From Mesostigma viride (lineage: Eukaryota > Streptophyta > Mesostigmatophyceae > Mesostigmatales > Mesostigmataceae): DNA of 50,000 nt. The stretch covers positions 1 to 50,000 of the forward strand of contig RPFO01001136.1 of assembly GCA_009746045.1 (NCBI GenBank). The letters run 5' to 3'. The translations under genes and the position numbers were made by a program. Position 1 is the first letter of the stretch. The number at the start of each line of letters is the position of its first letter. Positions 25,318 to 36,141 of the stretch are shown piece after piece. Below the pieces are notes generated by a model, which saw nothing but the letters and a program-made list of their open reading frames with translations, was not told where the DNA came from and did no database searches.

Positions 25318-28013
25318 CACGTGTACATACACCATGCACGCAAGGGGCGAGTGCACGCACACTTACACACACACCGCGCACGCAAGGGACGCCTGCACAC
25401 ACACGTACACACACCATGCACGCAAGGGGCGGCTGCACACACACGTACATCCACCGCGCACGCAAGGGGCGGCTGCACTCACATGTACATACACCAGGCA
25501 CGCAAGGGGCAACTGCATACACATGTACATCCACCGCGCACGCAAGGGGCGGCTGCACACACACGTACACACACCATGCACGCAAGGGCCGGCATGCACA
25601 CACACGTACACACACCATGCACGCAAGGAGCGACTGCACACACACGTACATACACCGCGCACGCAAGGGGCGGCTGCATACACACGTACACACACCATGC
25701 ACGCAAGGGGCGGCTGCACACACACGTACATCCACCGTGCACGCAAGGGGCGAGTGCACACACACGTACATCCACCGCGCACGCAAGGGGCGAGTGCACA
25801 CACACGTACATCCACCGCGCACGCAAGGGGCGGCTGCACACACACGTACATCCACCGCGCACGCAAGGGGCCGGCTGCACTCAGATGTACATACACCATG
25901 CACGCAAGGGGCGAGTGCACGCACACGTACATCCACCGCGCACGCAAGGGGCGGCTGCACACACACGTACATACACCGCGCACGGAAGGGACGGCTGCAC
26001 ACAAACGTACATCCACCGCGCACGCAAGGGGCGGCTGCACACACACGTACACACACCATGCACGCAAGGGCCGGCATGCACACACACGTACACACACCAT
26101 GCACGCAAGGAGCGACTGCACACACACGTACATACACCGCGCACGCAAGGGGCGGCTGCATACACACGTACACACACCATGCACGCAAGGGGCGGCTGCA
26201 CACACACGTACATCCACCGTGCACGCAAGGGGCGAGTGCACACACACGTACATCCACCGCGCACGCAAGGGGCGAGTGCACACACACGTACATCCACCGC
26301 GCACGCAAGGGGCGGCTGCACACACACGTACATCCACCGCGCACGCAAGGGGCCGGCTGCACTCAGATGTACATACACCATGCACGCAAGGGGCGGCTGC
26401 ACACACGTGTACATACACCATGCACGCAAGGGGCGAGTGCACGCACACTTACACACACACCGCGCACGCAAGGGACGCCTGCACACACACGTACACACAC
26501 CATGCACGCAAGGGGCGGCTGCACACACACGTACATCCACCGCGCACGCAAGGGGCGGCTGCATACACACGTACACACACCATGCACGCAAGGGGCGGCT
26601 GCACACACACGTACATCCACCGTGCACGCAAGGGGCGAGTGCACACACACGTACATCCACCGCGCACGCAAGGGGCGAGTGCACACACACGTACATACAC
26701 CGCGCACGCAAGGGGCGGCTGCACACACACGTACACACACCATGCACGCAAGGAGCGACTGCACACACACGTACATACACCGCGCACGCAAGGGGCGGCT
26801 GCACACACACGTACACACACCATGCACGCAAGGGGCGGCTGCACACACACGTACATCCACCGCGCACGCAAGGGGCGGCTGCACTCACATGTACATACAC
26901 CATGCACGCAAGGGGCAACTGCATACACATGTACATCCACCGCGCACGCAAGGGGCGGCTGCACACACACGTACACACACCATGCACGCAAGGGCCGGCA
27001 TGCACACACACGTACACACACCATGCACGCAAGGAGCGACTGCACACACACGTACATACACCGCGCACGCAAGGGGCGGCTGCATACACACGTACACACA
27101 CCATGCACGCAAGGGGCGGCTGCACACACACGTACATCCACCGTGCACGCAAGGGGCGGCTGCACACACACGTACATACACCGCGCACGCAAGGGGCGAG
27201 TGCAAACACATGTACACACACCATGCACGCAAGGGCCGGCTGCACACACACGTACACACACCATGCACGCAAGGAGCGACTGCACACACACGTACATACA
27301 CCGCGCACGCAAGGGGCGGCTGCACACACACGTACACACACCATGCACGCAAGGGGCGGCTGCACACACACGTACATCCACCGCGCACGCAAGGGGCGGC
27401 TGCACTCACATGTACATACACCATGCACGCAAGGGGCAACTGCATACACATGTACATCCACCGCGCACGCAAGGGGCGGCTGCACACACACGTACACACA
27501 CCATGCACGCAAGGGCCGGCATGCACACACACGTACACACACCATGCACGCAAGGAGCGACTGCACACACACGTACATACACCGCGCACGCAAGGGGCGG
27601 CTGCATACACACGTACACACACCATGCACGCAAGGGGCGGCTGCACACACACGTACATCCACCGTGCACGCAAGGGGCGGCTGCACACACACGTACATAC
27701 ACCGCGCACGCAAGGGGCGAGTGCAAACACATGTACACACACCATGCACGCAAGGGCCGGCTGCACACACACGTACATACACCACGCACGGAAGGGACGG
27801 CTGCACTCACACGTACATCCACCGCGCACGCAAGGGGCGAGTGCACACACACGTACATCCACCGCGCACGCAAGGGGCGAGTGCACACACACGTACATCC
27901 ACCGCGCACGCAAGGGGCGGCTGCACACACACGTACACACACCATGCACGCAAGGGCCGGCATGCACACACACGTACATCCACCGTGCACGCAAGGGGCG
28001 AGTGCACGCACAC

Positions 28014-31004
28014 TTACACACACACCGCGCACGCAAGGGACGCCTGCACACACACGTACATCCACCATGCACGCAAGGGGCCGGCTGCACTCACATGTAC
28101 ATACACCATGCACGCAAGGGGCGGCTGCACACACGTGTACATACACCATGCACGCAAGGGGCGAGTGCACGCACACTTACACACACACCGCGCACGCAAG
28201 GGACGCCTGCACACACACGTACATCCACCATGCACGCAAGGGCCGGCTGCACACACACGCACATCCACCGCGCACGCAAGGGGCAACTGCACACACACGT
28301 ACACACACCATGCACGCTTGGGGCGACGGCACTCACACGTACATCCACTGCGCACGCACGGGGCGACTGCACACACATGTACATACACCATGCACGCAAG
28401 GGGCGGCTGCACACACACGTACATACACCATGCACACAAGGGGCGAATGCAAACACATGTACATACACCATGCACGCAAGGGCCGGCATGCACAGAAACG
28501 TACATACAACGCGCACGCAAGGGGCAACTGCACACACACGTACACACACCATGCACGGAAGGGACAGCTGCACTCACATGTACACACACAAAGCACGCAA
28601 GGGGCGGCTGCACACACACGTACATACACCGCGCACGCAAGGGGCGAGTGCAAACACATGTACATACACCGCGCACGCAAGGGGCAACTGCCCACACATG
28701 TACATACACTGCGCACGCAAGGGGCAGCTGCACTCACACGTACATACACCGCGCACGCAAGGGCCGGTTGCACACACACGTACACACACCATGCACGCAA
28801 GGGGCGGCTGCACACACACGTACACACACCATGCACGGAAGGGGCGGCTGCACACACATGTACATACACCATGCACGGAAGGGACGGCTGCACGCACACT
28901 TACACACACACCGCGCACGCAAGGGACGCCTGCACACACACGTACATCCACCATGCACGCAAGGGCCGGCTGCACACACACGTACATCCACCGCGCACGC
29001 AAGGGGCAACTGCACACACACGTACACACACCATGCACGCTTGGGGCGACGGCACTCTCATGTACATACACCGCGCACGCAAGGGGCCCGCTGCACTCAC
29101 ATGTACATACACCATGCACGCAAGGGGCGGCTGCACACACACTTACACACACCGCGCACGCAAGGGGCGGCTGCACACACACTTACACACACACCGCGTA
29201 CGCAAGGGACGCCTGCACACACACGTACATCCACCATGCACGCAAGGGCCGGCTGCACACAAACGTACATCCACCGCGCACGCAAGGGGCGGCTGCACTC
29301 ACATGTACATACACCATGCACGCAAGGGGCCGGCTGCACTCACATGTATACATACACTGCGCACGCAAGGGGCGGCTGCACACACATGTACATACACCAT
29401 GCACGCAAGGGGCGAGTGCACGCACACTTACACACACACCGCGCACGCAAGGGACGCCTGCACACACACGTACATACACCATGCACGCAAGGGGCCGGCT
29501 GCACTCACATGTACATACACCATGCACGCAAGGGGCGGCTGCACACACGTGTACATACACCATGCACGCAAGGGGCGAGTGCACGCACACTTACACACAC
29601 ACCGCGCACGCAAGGGACGCCTGCACACACACGTACATCCACCATGCACGCAAGGGCCGGCTGCACACACACGCACATCCACCGCGCACGCAAGGGGCAA
29701 CTGCACACACACGTACACACACCATGCACGCTTGGGGCGACGGCACTCACACGTACATCCACTGCGCACGCACGGGGCGACTGCACACACATGTACATAC
29801 ACCATGCACGCAAGGGGCGGCAGCACACACACGTACATACACCATGCACACAAGGGGCGAATGCAAACACATGTACATACACCATGCACGCAAGGGCCGG
29901 CATGCACAGAAACGTACATACAACGCGCACGCAAGGGGCAACTGCACACACACGTACACACACCATGCACGGAAGGGACAGCTGCACTCACATGTACACA
30001 CACAAAGCACGCAAGGGGCGGCTGCACACACACGTACATACACCGCGCACGCAAGGGGCGAGTGCAAACACATGTACATACACCGCGCACGCAAGGGGCA
30101 ACTGCCCACACATGTACATACACTGCGCACGCAAGGGGCAGCTGCACTCACACGTACATACACCGCGCACGCAAGGGCCGGTTGCACACACACGTACACA
30201 CACCATGCACGCAAGGGGCAACTGCACACACACGTACACACACCATGCACGGAAGGGGCGGCTGCACACACATGTACATACACCATGCACGGAAGGGACG
30301 GCTGCACGCACACTTACACACACACCGCGCACGCAAGGGACGCCTGCACACACACGTACATCCACCATGCACGCAAGGGCCGGCTGCACACACACGTACA
30401 TCCACCGCGCACGCAAGGGGCAACTGCACACACACGTACACACACCATGCACGCTTGGGGCGACGGCACTCACATGTACATACACCGCGCACGCAAGGGG
30501 CCGGCTGCACTCACATGTACATACACCATGCACGCAAGGGGCGGCTGCACACACACTTACACACACCGCGCACGCAAGGGGCGGCTGCACACACACTTAC
30601 ACACACACCGCGTACGCAAGGGACGCCTGCACACACACGTACATCCACCATGCACGCAAGGGGCGGCTGCACACAAACGTACATCCACCGCGCACGCAAG
30701 GGGCGGCTGCACTCACATGTACATACACCATGCACGCAAGGGGCCGGCTGCACTCACATGTATACATACACTGCGCACGCAAGGGGCGGCTGCACACACA
30801 TGTACATACACCATGCACGCAAGGGGCGAGTGCACGCACACTTACACACACACCGCGCACGCAAGGGACGCCTGCACACACACGTACATCCACCATGCAC
30901 GCAAGGGGCCGGCTGCACTCACATGTACATACACTGCGCACGCAAGGGGCGGCTGCACACACGTGTACATACACCATGCACGCAAGGGGCGAGTGCACGC
31001 ACAC
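28014..31004. repeat. 1,414-bp higher-order tandem repeat, about two copies
   Basis: Unit-variant order from 28014 recurs from 29428 at a constant +1,414 bp through 31004. This includes rare units such as GCACGCTTGGGGCGACGG, CACACAAAGCACGCAAGG and CCGCGTACGCAAGG. A third partial copy follows to about 31730, offset by an extra 81 bp (two additional units near 31070-31150). Confidence 0.85.
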
Positions 31005-31856
31005 TTACACACACACCGCGCACGCAAGGGACGCCTGCACACACACGTACATCCACCATGCACGCAAGGCCGGCTGCACACACACTTACACACACACCGC
31101 GCACGCAAGGGACGCCTGCACACACACGTACATCCACCATGCACGCAAGGGCCGGCTGCACACACACGCACATCCACCGCGCACGCAAGGGGCAACTGCA
31201 CACACACGTACACACACCATGCACGCTTGGGGCGACGGCACTCACACGTACATCCACTGCGCACGCACGGGGCGACTGCACACACATGTACATACACCAT
31301 GCACGCAAGGGGCGGCTGCACACACACGTACATACACCATGCACACAAGGGGCGAATGCAAACACATGTACATACACCATGCACGCAAGGGCCGGCATGC
31401 ACAGAAACGTACATACAACGCGCACGCAAGGGGCAACTGCACACACACGTACACACACCATGCACGGAAGGGACAGCTGCACTCACATGTACACACACAA
31501 AGCACGCAAGGGGCGGCTGCACACACACGTACATACACCGCGCACGTGCAAGGGGCGAGTGCAAACACATGTACATACACCGCGCACGCAAGGGGCAACT
31601 GCCCACACATGTACATACACTGCGCACGCAAGGGGCAGCTGCACTCACACGTACATCCACCGCGCACGCAAGGGCCGGCTGCACTCACATGTACACACAC
31701 CATGCACGCAAGGGGCGGCTGCACACACATGTACATACACCGCGCACGTAGATCCACCGCGCACGCAAGGGACGGCTACCCACACACGTACATCCACTGC
31801 GCACGCACGGGTCGACTGCACACACATGTACATACACCATGCACGCAAGGGGCGGC

Positions 31857-32062
31857 AGTTACGTTAAATAGTGCCGGAACCTTTTGCCGCCTGAGGCAAA
31901 TCGGGCCGGAACACTATTTTGCCCGGAATAACCACTTCCGAGCACCCAAGTTAATTCGGCCGAATTAACTTGGGTGCTCGGAAGTGGTTATTCCGGGCAA
32001 AATAGTGTTCCGGCCCGATTTGCCTCAGGCGGCAAAAGGTTCCGGCACTATTTAACGTAACT
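31857..32062. repeat. Perfect 206-bp palindrome without spacer
   Basis: The left arm 31857-31959 and right arm 31960-32062 are exact reverse complements with no mismatch and no loop. The centre is TTAATTCGG|CCGAATTAA. The next pair outward (31856 C, 32063 A) fails. Such uninterrupted palindromes are unstable in cloning and replication, so a perfect one is either very young or maintained. Confidence 0.93.
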
Positions 32063-32194
32063 AAAACCTGGCCTCGTGGAGGGGGGACGAAGAGCCCGAG
32101 ACATCCGCCTAGGCCGCTGAGCACGCACCACTAAATGCGCCGGAGCTGCCTCAGTGAGGATTCGAACCCCTGACCTCCAAGGTGCACAGGTTTT
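32063..32194 (-). other. Middle segment of the foldback element with a Pol III B-box-like motif
   Basis: Flanked by AAAACCTG (32063-32070) and CAGGTTTT (32187-32194), which extend the inverted pairing of arms two and three. On the minus strand it holds GGGGTTCGAATCC with CTGAGGC just downstream, like a tRNA T-arm plus acceptor strand. The possible partner GCCTCAG lies in the third arm, but this is shared with the palindrome sequence. A full tRNA cloverleaf is not visible. Confidence 0.4.
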
Positions 32195-32312
32195 AGTTAC
32201 GTTAAATAGTGCCGGAACCTTTTTGCCGCCTGAGGCAAATCGGGCCGGAACACTATTTTGCCCGGAATAACCACTTCCGAGCACCCAAGTTAATTCGGCC
32301 TTTAACGTAACT
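32195..32312. repeat. Third arm of the foldback element
   Basis: Repeats the left arm from AGTTACG to TTAATTCGG with one extra T (CCTTTTTGCCG against CCTTTTGCCG), then jumps straight to TTTAACGTAACT. It looks like an older or deleted palindrome copy that kept only one arm and the far terminus. Confidence 0.85.
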
Positions 32313-33105
32313 GCGGCTGCACACACATGTACATCCACCGCGCACGCAAGGGGCGAGTGCAAACACATGTACATACACCGCGCACGCAAGGGGCAACTGC
32401 CCACACATGTACATACACCGCGCACGCAAGGGCCGGCTGCACTCACATGTACATACACCGCGCACGCAAGGGGCGACTGCAAACACATGTACATACACCG
32501 CGCACGCAAGGGGCAACTGCCCACACATGTACATCCACCGCGCACGCAAGGGCCGGCTGCACTCACATGTACATACACCGCGCATGCAAGTGGCGGCTGC
32601 ACACACACGTACACACACCATGCACGCAATGGGCGAGTGCAAACACATGTACATACACCGCGCACGCAAGGGGCAACTGCCCACACATGTACATCCACCG
32701 CGCACGCAAGGGCCGGCTGCACACACATGTACATACACCATGCAGGCAAGGACAAGGATGCACACACATGTACACACACCATGCACGCAAGGGCCGGCTG
32801 CTCACACATGTACATACACCATGCACGCAAGGGGCGGCTGCACACACATGTACATACACCGCGCACGCAAGGGGCAACTGCCCACACATGTACATCCACC
32901 GCGCACGCAAGGGTCGGCTGCACTCACATGTACATACTCGCGCACGCAAGGGGCGGCTGCACACACAGGTACACACACCATGCACGCAAGGGCCGGCATG
33001 CACACACACGTACATACACCGCGCACGCAAGGGGCGGCTGCACAGAAACGTACACACACCGCGCACGCAAGGGCCGGCTGCACGTGTACACACCTTGCAC
33101 GTACA
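32313..33105. repeat. Giant minisatellite, right-hand remainder
   Basis: About 20 more units of the same family, more diverged than the main block (for example CATGCAGGCAAGGACAAGG, GCATGCAAGTGGCGG and a shortened CATACTCGCGCACG unit). The array was continuous before the foldback element inserted. Confidence 0.9.
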
Positions 33106-33250
33106 ACACACAACACACACACACACAACAAAAAATTATATACACACACACGCACACGCACACGCACACGCACACGCACACGCACACGCACAACACATAC
33201 CACACACAACACACACACGCACATGTGAACAACACACACACACAACAATT
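33106..33250. repeat. CA-rich low-complexity tract
   Basis: (CA)n with GCACAC hexamers, ending near ACAATTATAATATT. It mirrors the GT-rich block on the left of the minisatellite, with the purine-rich strand inverted. Confidence 0.85.
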
Positions 33251-33343
33251 ATAATATTAGTAACAAAATAGTAATAAAGTATTTGCAAGCGTACTTCGTG
33301 TGAATTATGTGTAGACGAGAATAGAAGCTAAACAAAACTCTAA

Positions 33344-33412
33344 TGGAGAAAGAGGGATTCGAACCCTTGGGAAAGTTACCCCATACATAGCATTCCACTC
33401 GGACATTTCTCC
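33344..33412 (-). tRNA. tRNA-Ser/Leu-like gene lacking an anticodon arm (likely pseudogene)
   Basis: On the minus strand, from 33412 to 33344, the 69-nt sequence has a perfect 7-bp acceptor stem (GGAGAAA with TTTCTCC). It has an A box TGTCCGAGTGG placed as in class II tRNA-Ser, and a T arm GGGTTCGAATCCC (B box). A T4 terminator follows about 4 nt downstream. Between the arms there are only ~30 nt, with one possible short stem TGGG/CCCA, so a normal D 3' stem and anticodon arm cannot both fit. Class II tRNAs are about 85 nt. It is most likely a deleted tRNA-Ser or a tRNA-derived element that keeps its internal promoter. Confidence 0.5.
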
Positions 33413-33434
33413 GAAAAATAGGTCACGTAAGCTA

Positions 33435-33501
33435 AGGGTGGAGAGTTAAGGGTGTAGGTTGTAGGATGTATGGTGTAGGGTGTAGGGTGTAGGGTGTAGG
33501 G
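33435..33501 (+). repeat. Telomere-like heptamers, G-rich on the plus strand
   Basis: Four exact TGTAGGG heptamers (33474-33501), preceded by degenerate forms (TAAGGGTG, TTAAGGGTG, TGTAGGT, TGTAGGA, TGTATGG). One base separates TGTAGGG from the plant/algal repeat TTTAGGG. The strand is opposite to the CCCTAAA stub at 10121. Confidence 0.6.
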
Positions 33502-33820
33502 TGTCTTGAGCTTTCTATTTTGAGATCAATAGATAGTCCCCTTCCATGATCATGTGCGTGAGCTGGTTATGATTTTCATCTATGGCGTGTGTGGCCACAT
33601 CGTGTATTTACAACAACTTTCTAGCCATGGATAACTTGGACAAGGTAAAAACGTGTTGGTTCCAGAATACATGTGATCGCTGCATTGTCATCTACAATGT
33701 ACAAATCAATTACTTAAAAGCTACGGATTTCGGGGCTAAGTTTTTGTGGGTAGAGATTGGCAAGGGTGTTTTTATCTTGCCACTTGGTCACTTGGTGTGC
33801 ATTAAGTCTGTTCGTGCGTT

Positions 33821-34126
33821 GGACTCAAAAAACTGTCCGTGTGTGGTGGTGGACTTTTCCTCACGGGCAGTCGCCATATGTCATACAAGCACTTGTTCGG
33901 CGTACCACTAGCTCATGGATGTCACCATTGTAATTTTGCGTTGTAACAGCATTTCTCGGAGCCAACGGCCGTTGGACTCAAAAAACTGACCGTATGTGGT
34001 GGTGGACTTTTCCTCACGGGCAGTCGCCATATGTCATACAAGCACTTGTTCGGCGTAGCACTAGCTCGTGGATGTCACCATTGTAATTTTGCGTTGTAAC
34101 AGCATTTCTCGGAGCCAACGGCCGTT
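33821..34126. repeat. 153-bp tandem duplication joined at the CCAACGGCCGTTGG palindrome
   Basis: GGACTC starts at 33821, 33974 and 34127, a 153-bp period, and the intervening sequences are nearly identical. Copies two and three start with the full palindrome. Copy one has only its right half (GTTGGACTC after TTCGTGC), so the unit boundary is inside the palindrome. Confidence 0.85.
33962..33975. repeat. Dispersed palindrome CCAACGGCCGTTGG
   Basis: Flanked by TTTCTCGGAG and ACTCAAAAAAC. The flanks themselves are loosely inverted (TTTC..GAG against CTC..AAA). Confidence 0.85.
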
Positions 34127-34128
34127 GG
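34115..34128. repeat. Dispersed palindrome CCAACGGCCGTTGG
   Basis: The clearest extended form: TTTCTCGGAG on the left and ACTCCGAAAA on the right. The inverted symmetry reaches about 34 bp. Confidence 0.85.
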
Positions 34129-34381
34129 ACTCCGAAAAACTGATAACCTTGTCTAAAGGTGTGTGCGTGAGATGGCACATGTGCATTGTCGGGGGGAGTT
34201 TTCTCAAGAGCCACATGTGGTAGTGTAAGGTGGGCATGCTTAGTGCGTACGGGTGGGAGGGACAAGAGGTGCAGAAGTTGACGGCTTTTGACCTTGGGAA
34301 ATGACAAGGCACACACATAAGACAACCACAACCAAGTGATAATTTTAATGTCTTCACGGGTGTACTGTCAATTTCTCCGAG

Positions 34382-34395
34382 CCAACGGCCGTTGG
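34382..34395. repeat. Dispersed palindrome CCAACGGCCGTTGG
   Basis: Flanked by TTTCTCCGAG and ACTCTCGAAA, the same extended element as at 34115. Confidence 0.85.
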
Positions 34396-34491
34396 ACTCT
34401 CGAAACTCTCATAACCCTCACCACAATGTGTGTGCGTGCGATGGCACTTGTGCCATGTGCCGGGGGGGGGGTGAGAAATCTGTCGTTCATT

Positions 34492-34553
34492 AATTTGTGC
34501 CTCGTCGGGGTGGGCATGCATGAATTTGTGCCTCGTCGGGGTGGACATGCATG
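34492..34553. repeat. 31-bp tandem duplication
   Basis: AATTTGTGCCTCGTCGGGGT followed by GGGCATGCATG is repeated once with one change (GGACATGCATG). Confidence 0.8.
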
Positions 34554-34645
34554 AAAGCATTTTCATTGGTACTCGGGGTTCAATATTTTTGTCTTTCTGT
34601 TGAAACGTCGACGTGCTCTTCTCCAGTGCTCTTTTTTTTTCCTAC

Positions 34646-34659
34646 TCAACGGCCGTTGG
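34646..34659. repeat. Diverged dispersed palindrome
   Basis: TCAACGGCCGTTGG has one mismatch to the 14-bp palindrome. It is flanked by TCCTAC and TGCTTTCAAAC and so is a decayed copy. Confidence 0.6.
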
Positions 34660-34828
34660 TGCTTTCAAACTTGCCCAGCGTTATGACTAGGATGCCCTTC
34701 TTTACTGCTAGCAAACGCCGCTTGTGTACAATGCTAGAATTAGGCCGGGGTAATGGTACACGTCCACCGCGTCCCCAGTGCAAGGTTTGTGAATGCGCTG
34801 GTTCGTAAAAAATTCGGCACTTGGAGGG

Positions 34829-34844
34829 TTCGAACCACTGACCC
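34829..34844 (-). promoter_or_regulatory. Pol III B-box-like motif, minus strand
   Basis: The minus strand reads GTGGTTCGAACCCTCC. Acceptor and D arms of a tRNA are not recognisable around it, so it may be a tRNA or SINE remnant. Confidence 0.25.
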
Positions 34845-34849
34845 CACTA

Positions 34850-36141
34850 TTGTTATTTCAACATGCCCTGAACGAAAAAGCTGCGTAAAGGATACGTTAA
34901 CCGTCCCCTGTTATTCTTGATTATATACATTACATTAGAGTGACGTACACACGCGGTTGGTGGTCCGTTTAACGGTGTGTTTCCGTACTTGCCAACTGAA
35001 CTTGCAAACTGACTGACTGACTGCCTCCGTTACGACTAACAAGTGAACGACGAGTGAGCTACTATAGTTTTGTTCAGTTCATTGTGTCTATATGTACATA
35101 GCCGTTTATTCAAAACCGTTGCGTGGATACCTTGATTCTGGGTTCGCTGATACTTGTTTCCCATTTTAAATCTCCCGTCCATAATTGGATACATGTAATG
35201 TAGGAGGATACCCACTTGCCCGAAATCCGCGTAACGGGTGGTTAATACTGCTGTAAGCGGAATTACAGACAAATCTGCGTAACGGGCTAACATTTTTGTC
35301 CTCGTTTTTCATGTACTGGTTTTTGCACGCAGGACGCCATTCGCAACACCGCCTGACGGAGTCGGATGGACCGGACGTGCGTGAGGCTGCTGTTCACAGT
35401 CGTCAAGTTGGCAGACATTAATATCAACACGGTCACGAGAATTCGTCCAGAGAATAATTGATGCTTGTGACGTGCTCGACGGCTGCGATGACCGAGATGA
35501 TGCGTGTAGTGCACAGCGTCCGAGACGTCGCGACACCCGTGGCTGTCCTGTTGATGCGAACGCACGGTGACGAGACGGAGCCCACTATTTAGGTGGATTA
35601 CAAGTTAGAACGGCCCGCGCGGTTGCACTGTTTAATCGCGAACGTGGATTTTGCGGAGCCGACGGCCGTTGGGGATTGGAAATCTGATGATATCGGGGCT
35701 GCGCACGACATCGAGGAACTGGGGATCGACGTAGGTCTACAGGCTCACTTGTCCGTCAACATGTATGGCCTCGCTTGACTGTCATCATCTTGACATGTAC
35801 ATAACTAGTTCATATACCATGCATTTGACACTGCCTGCACGTGGATTTTCCAGACATATATTGAGGGTAATTATAACTCGAAAGCACTACGTACGATTGA
35901 GACGTCCGGTCGTAGAGCAGATGCACTGGAGCTTTCTGATCTTCCAATTGATGGGTCTGTAATTATGTAAGATATTCAGATATCGCGATGACTCGAGCAT
36001 CGATGCATGGAATGTAATAATGTATTTCATTCAATTATACATCCAATTTAACTCCGCAATTGAGGGGCGCACATGTCCTTCAGCCCGAGACAACATTTCC
36101 CAAGTAATTTTCGATTAGTGATTTAGTGTGGGCCTTCCCGT
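34850..36141. other. Mostly unique AT-rich stretch with no recognised gene
   Basis: Open frames of up to ~90 codons show no protein sense. An acceptor-like TTTTTGCACGCAG ends at 35332, but no donor or coding partner could be matched. A palindrome variant CCGACGGCCGTTGG lies at 35659-35672 with flanks TTTTGCGGAG and GGATTGGAAA. Confidence 0.4.

Larger units (their letters stand above)
12612..31856. repeat. Giant ~40-bp-unit minisatellite, main block (19.2 kb)
   Basis: Roughly 480 head-to-tail units. The unit reads CACACACACGTACAT, then CCACCGC or ACACCAT, then GCACGCAAGGGGCGGCTG. Many units are exactly 40 bp and others 41-42 bp. Linker variants recur in phrases: GGAGCGACTG, GGGCGAGTG, GGGCCGGCATG, GGGCAACTG, GGGACGCCTG, and CTTACACACACACCG with 2 extra bp. 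Because 40 is not a multiple of three and the unit holds no stop in any plus frame, all three plus frames stay open for over 6,300 codons. Minus frames break wherever GTACAT-type units supply stops. This is satellite DNA, not a gene. Confidence 0.95.
31857..32312. mobile_element. 456-bp foldback/MITE-like transposon inserted in the minisatellite
   Basis: Bounded by AGTTACGTTAAA (31857-31868) and its inverse TTTAACGTAACT (32301-32312). It is flanked on both sides by GCGGC (31852-31856 and 32313-32317), a 5-bp target duplication of the satellite motif GGGGCGGCTGC. Inside are three copies of one ~103-bp arm in the order forward, reverse, forward, with a ~132-bp middle segment between arms two and three. 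There is no coding capacity, so it would need transposase in trans. The 5-bp duplication and this terminal sequence do not let me assign a superfamily. Confidence 0.85.

Noticed and set aside
12612-31856. Possible CRISPR-like array (short direct repeats)
   Set aside because: Units abut without unique spacers, variants are shared among units, and no cas-like gene is present.
12510-31968. Three overlapping plus-strand open frames of more than 6,300 codons (His/Thr/Arg-rich)
   Set aside because: They follow from a stop-free 40-bp repeat unit read in every register. They have no start context, domain or splice structure, and all three frames are equally open.
33582-33911. 109-codon plus-strand frame (MACVATSCIYNNF...)
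   Set aside because: No recognised motif, and its 3' third lies in the 153-bp duplication. It could be an exon, but there is no splice or homology support.
35287-35565. 92-codon minus-strand frame and an opposite acceptor-like site
   Set aside because: No homology was recognised and no partner splice site was found.
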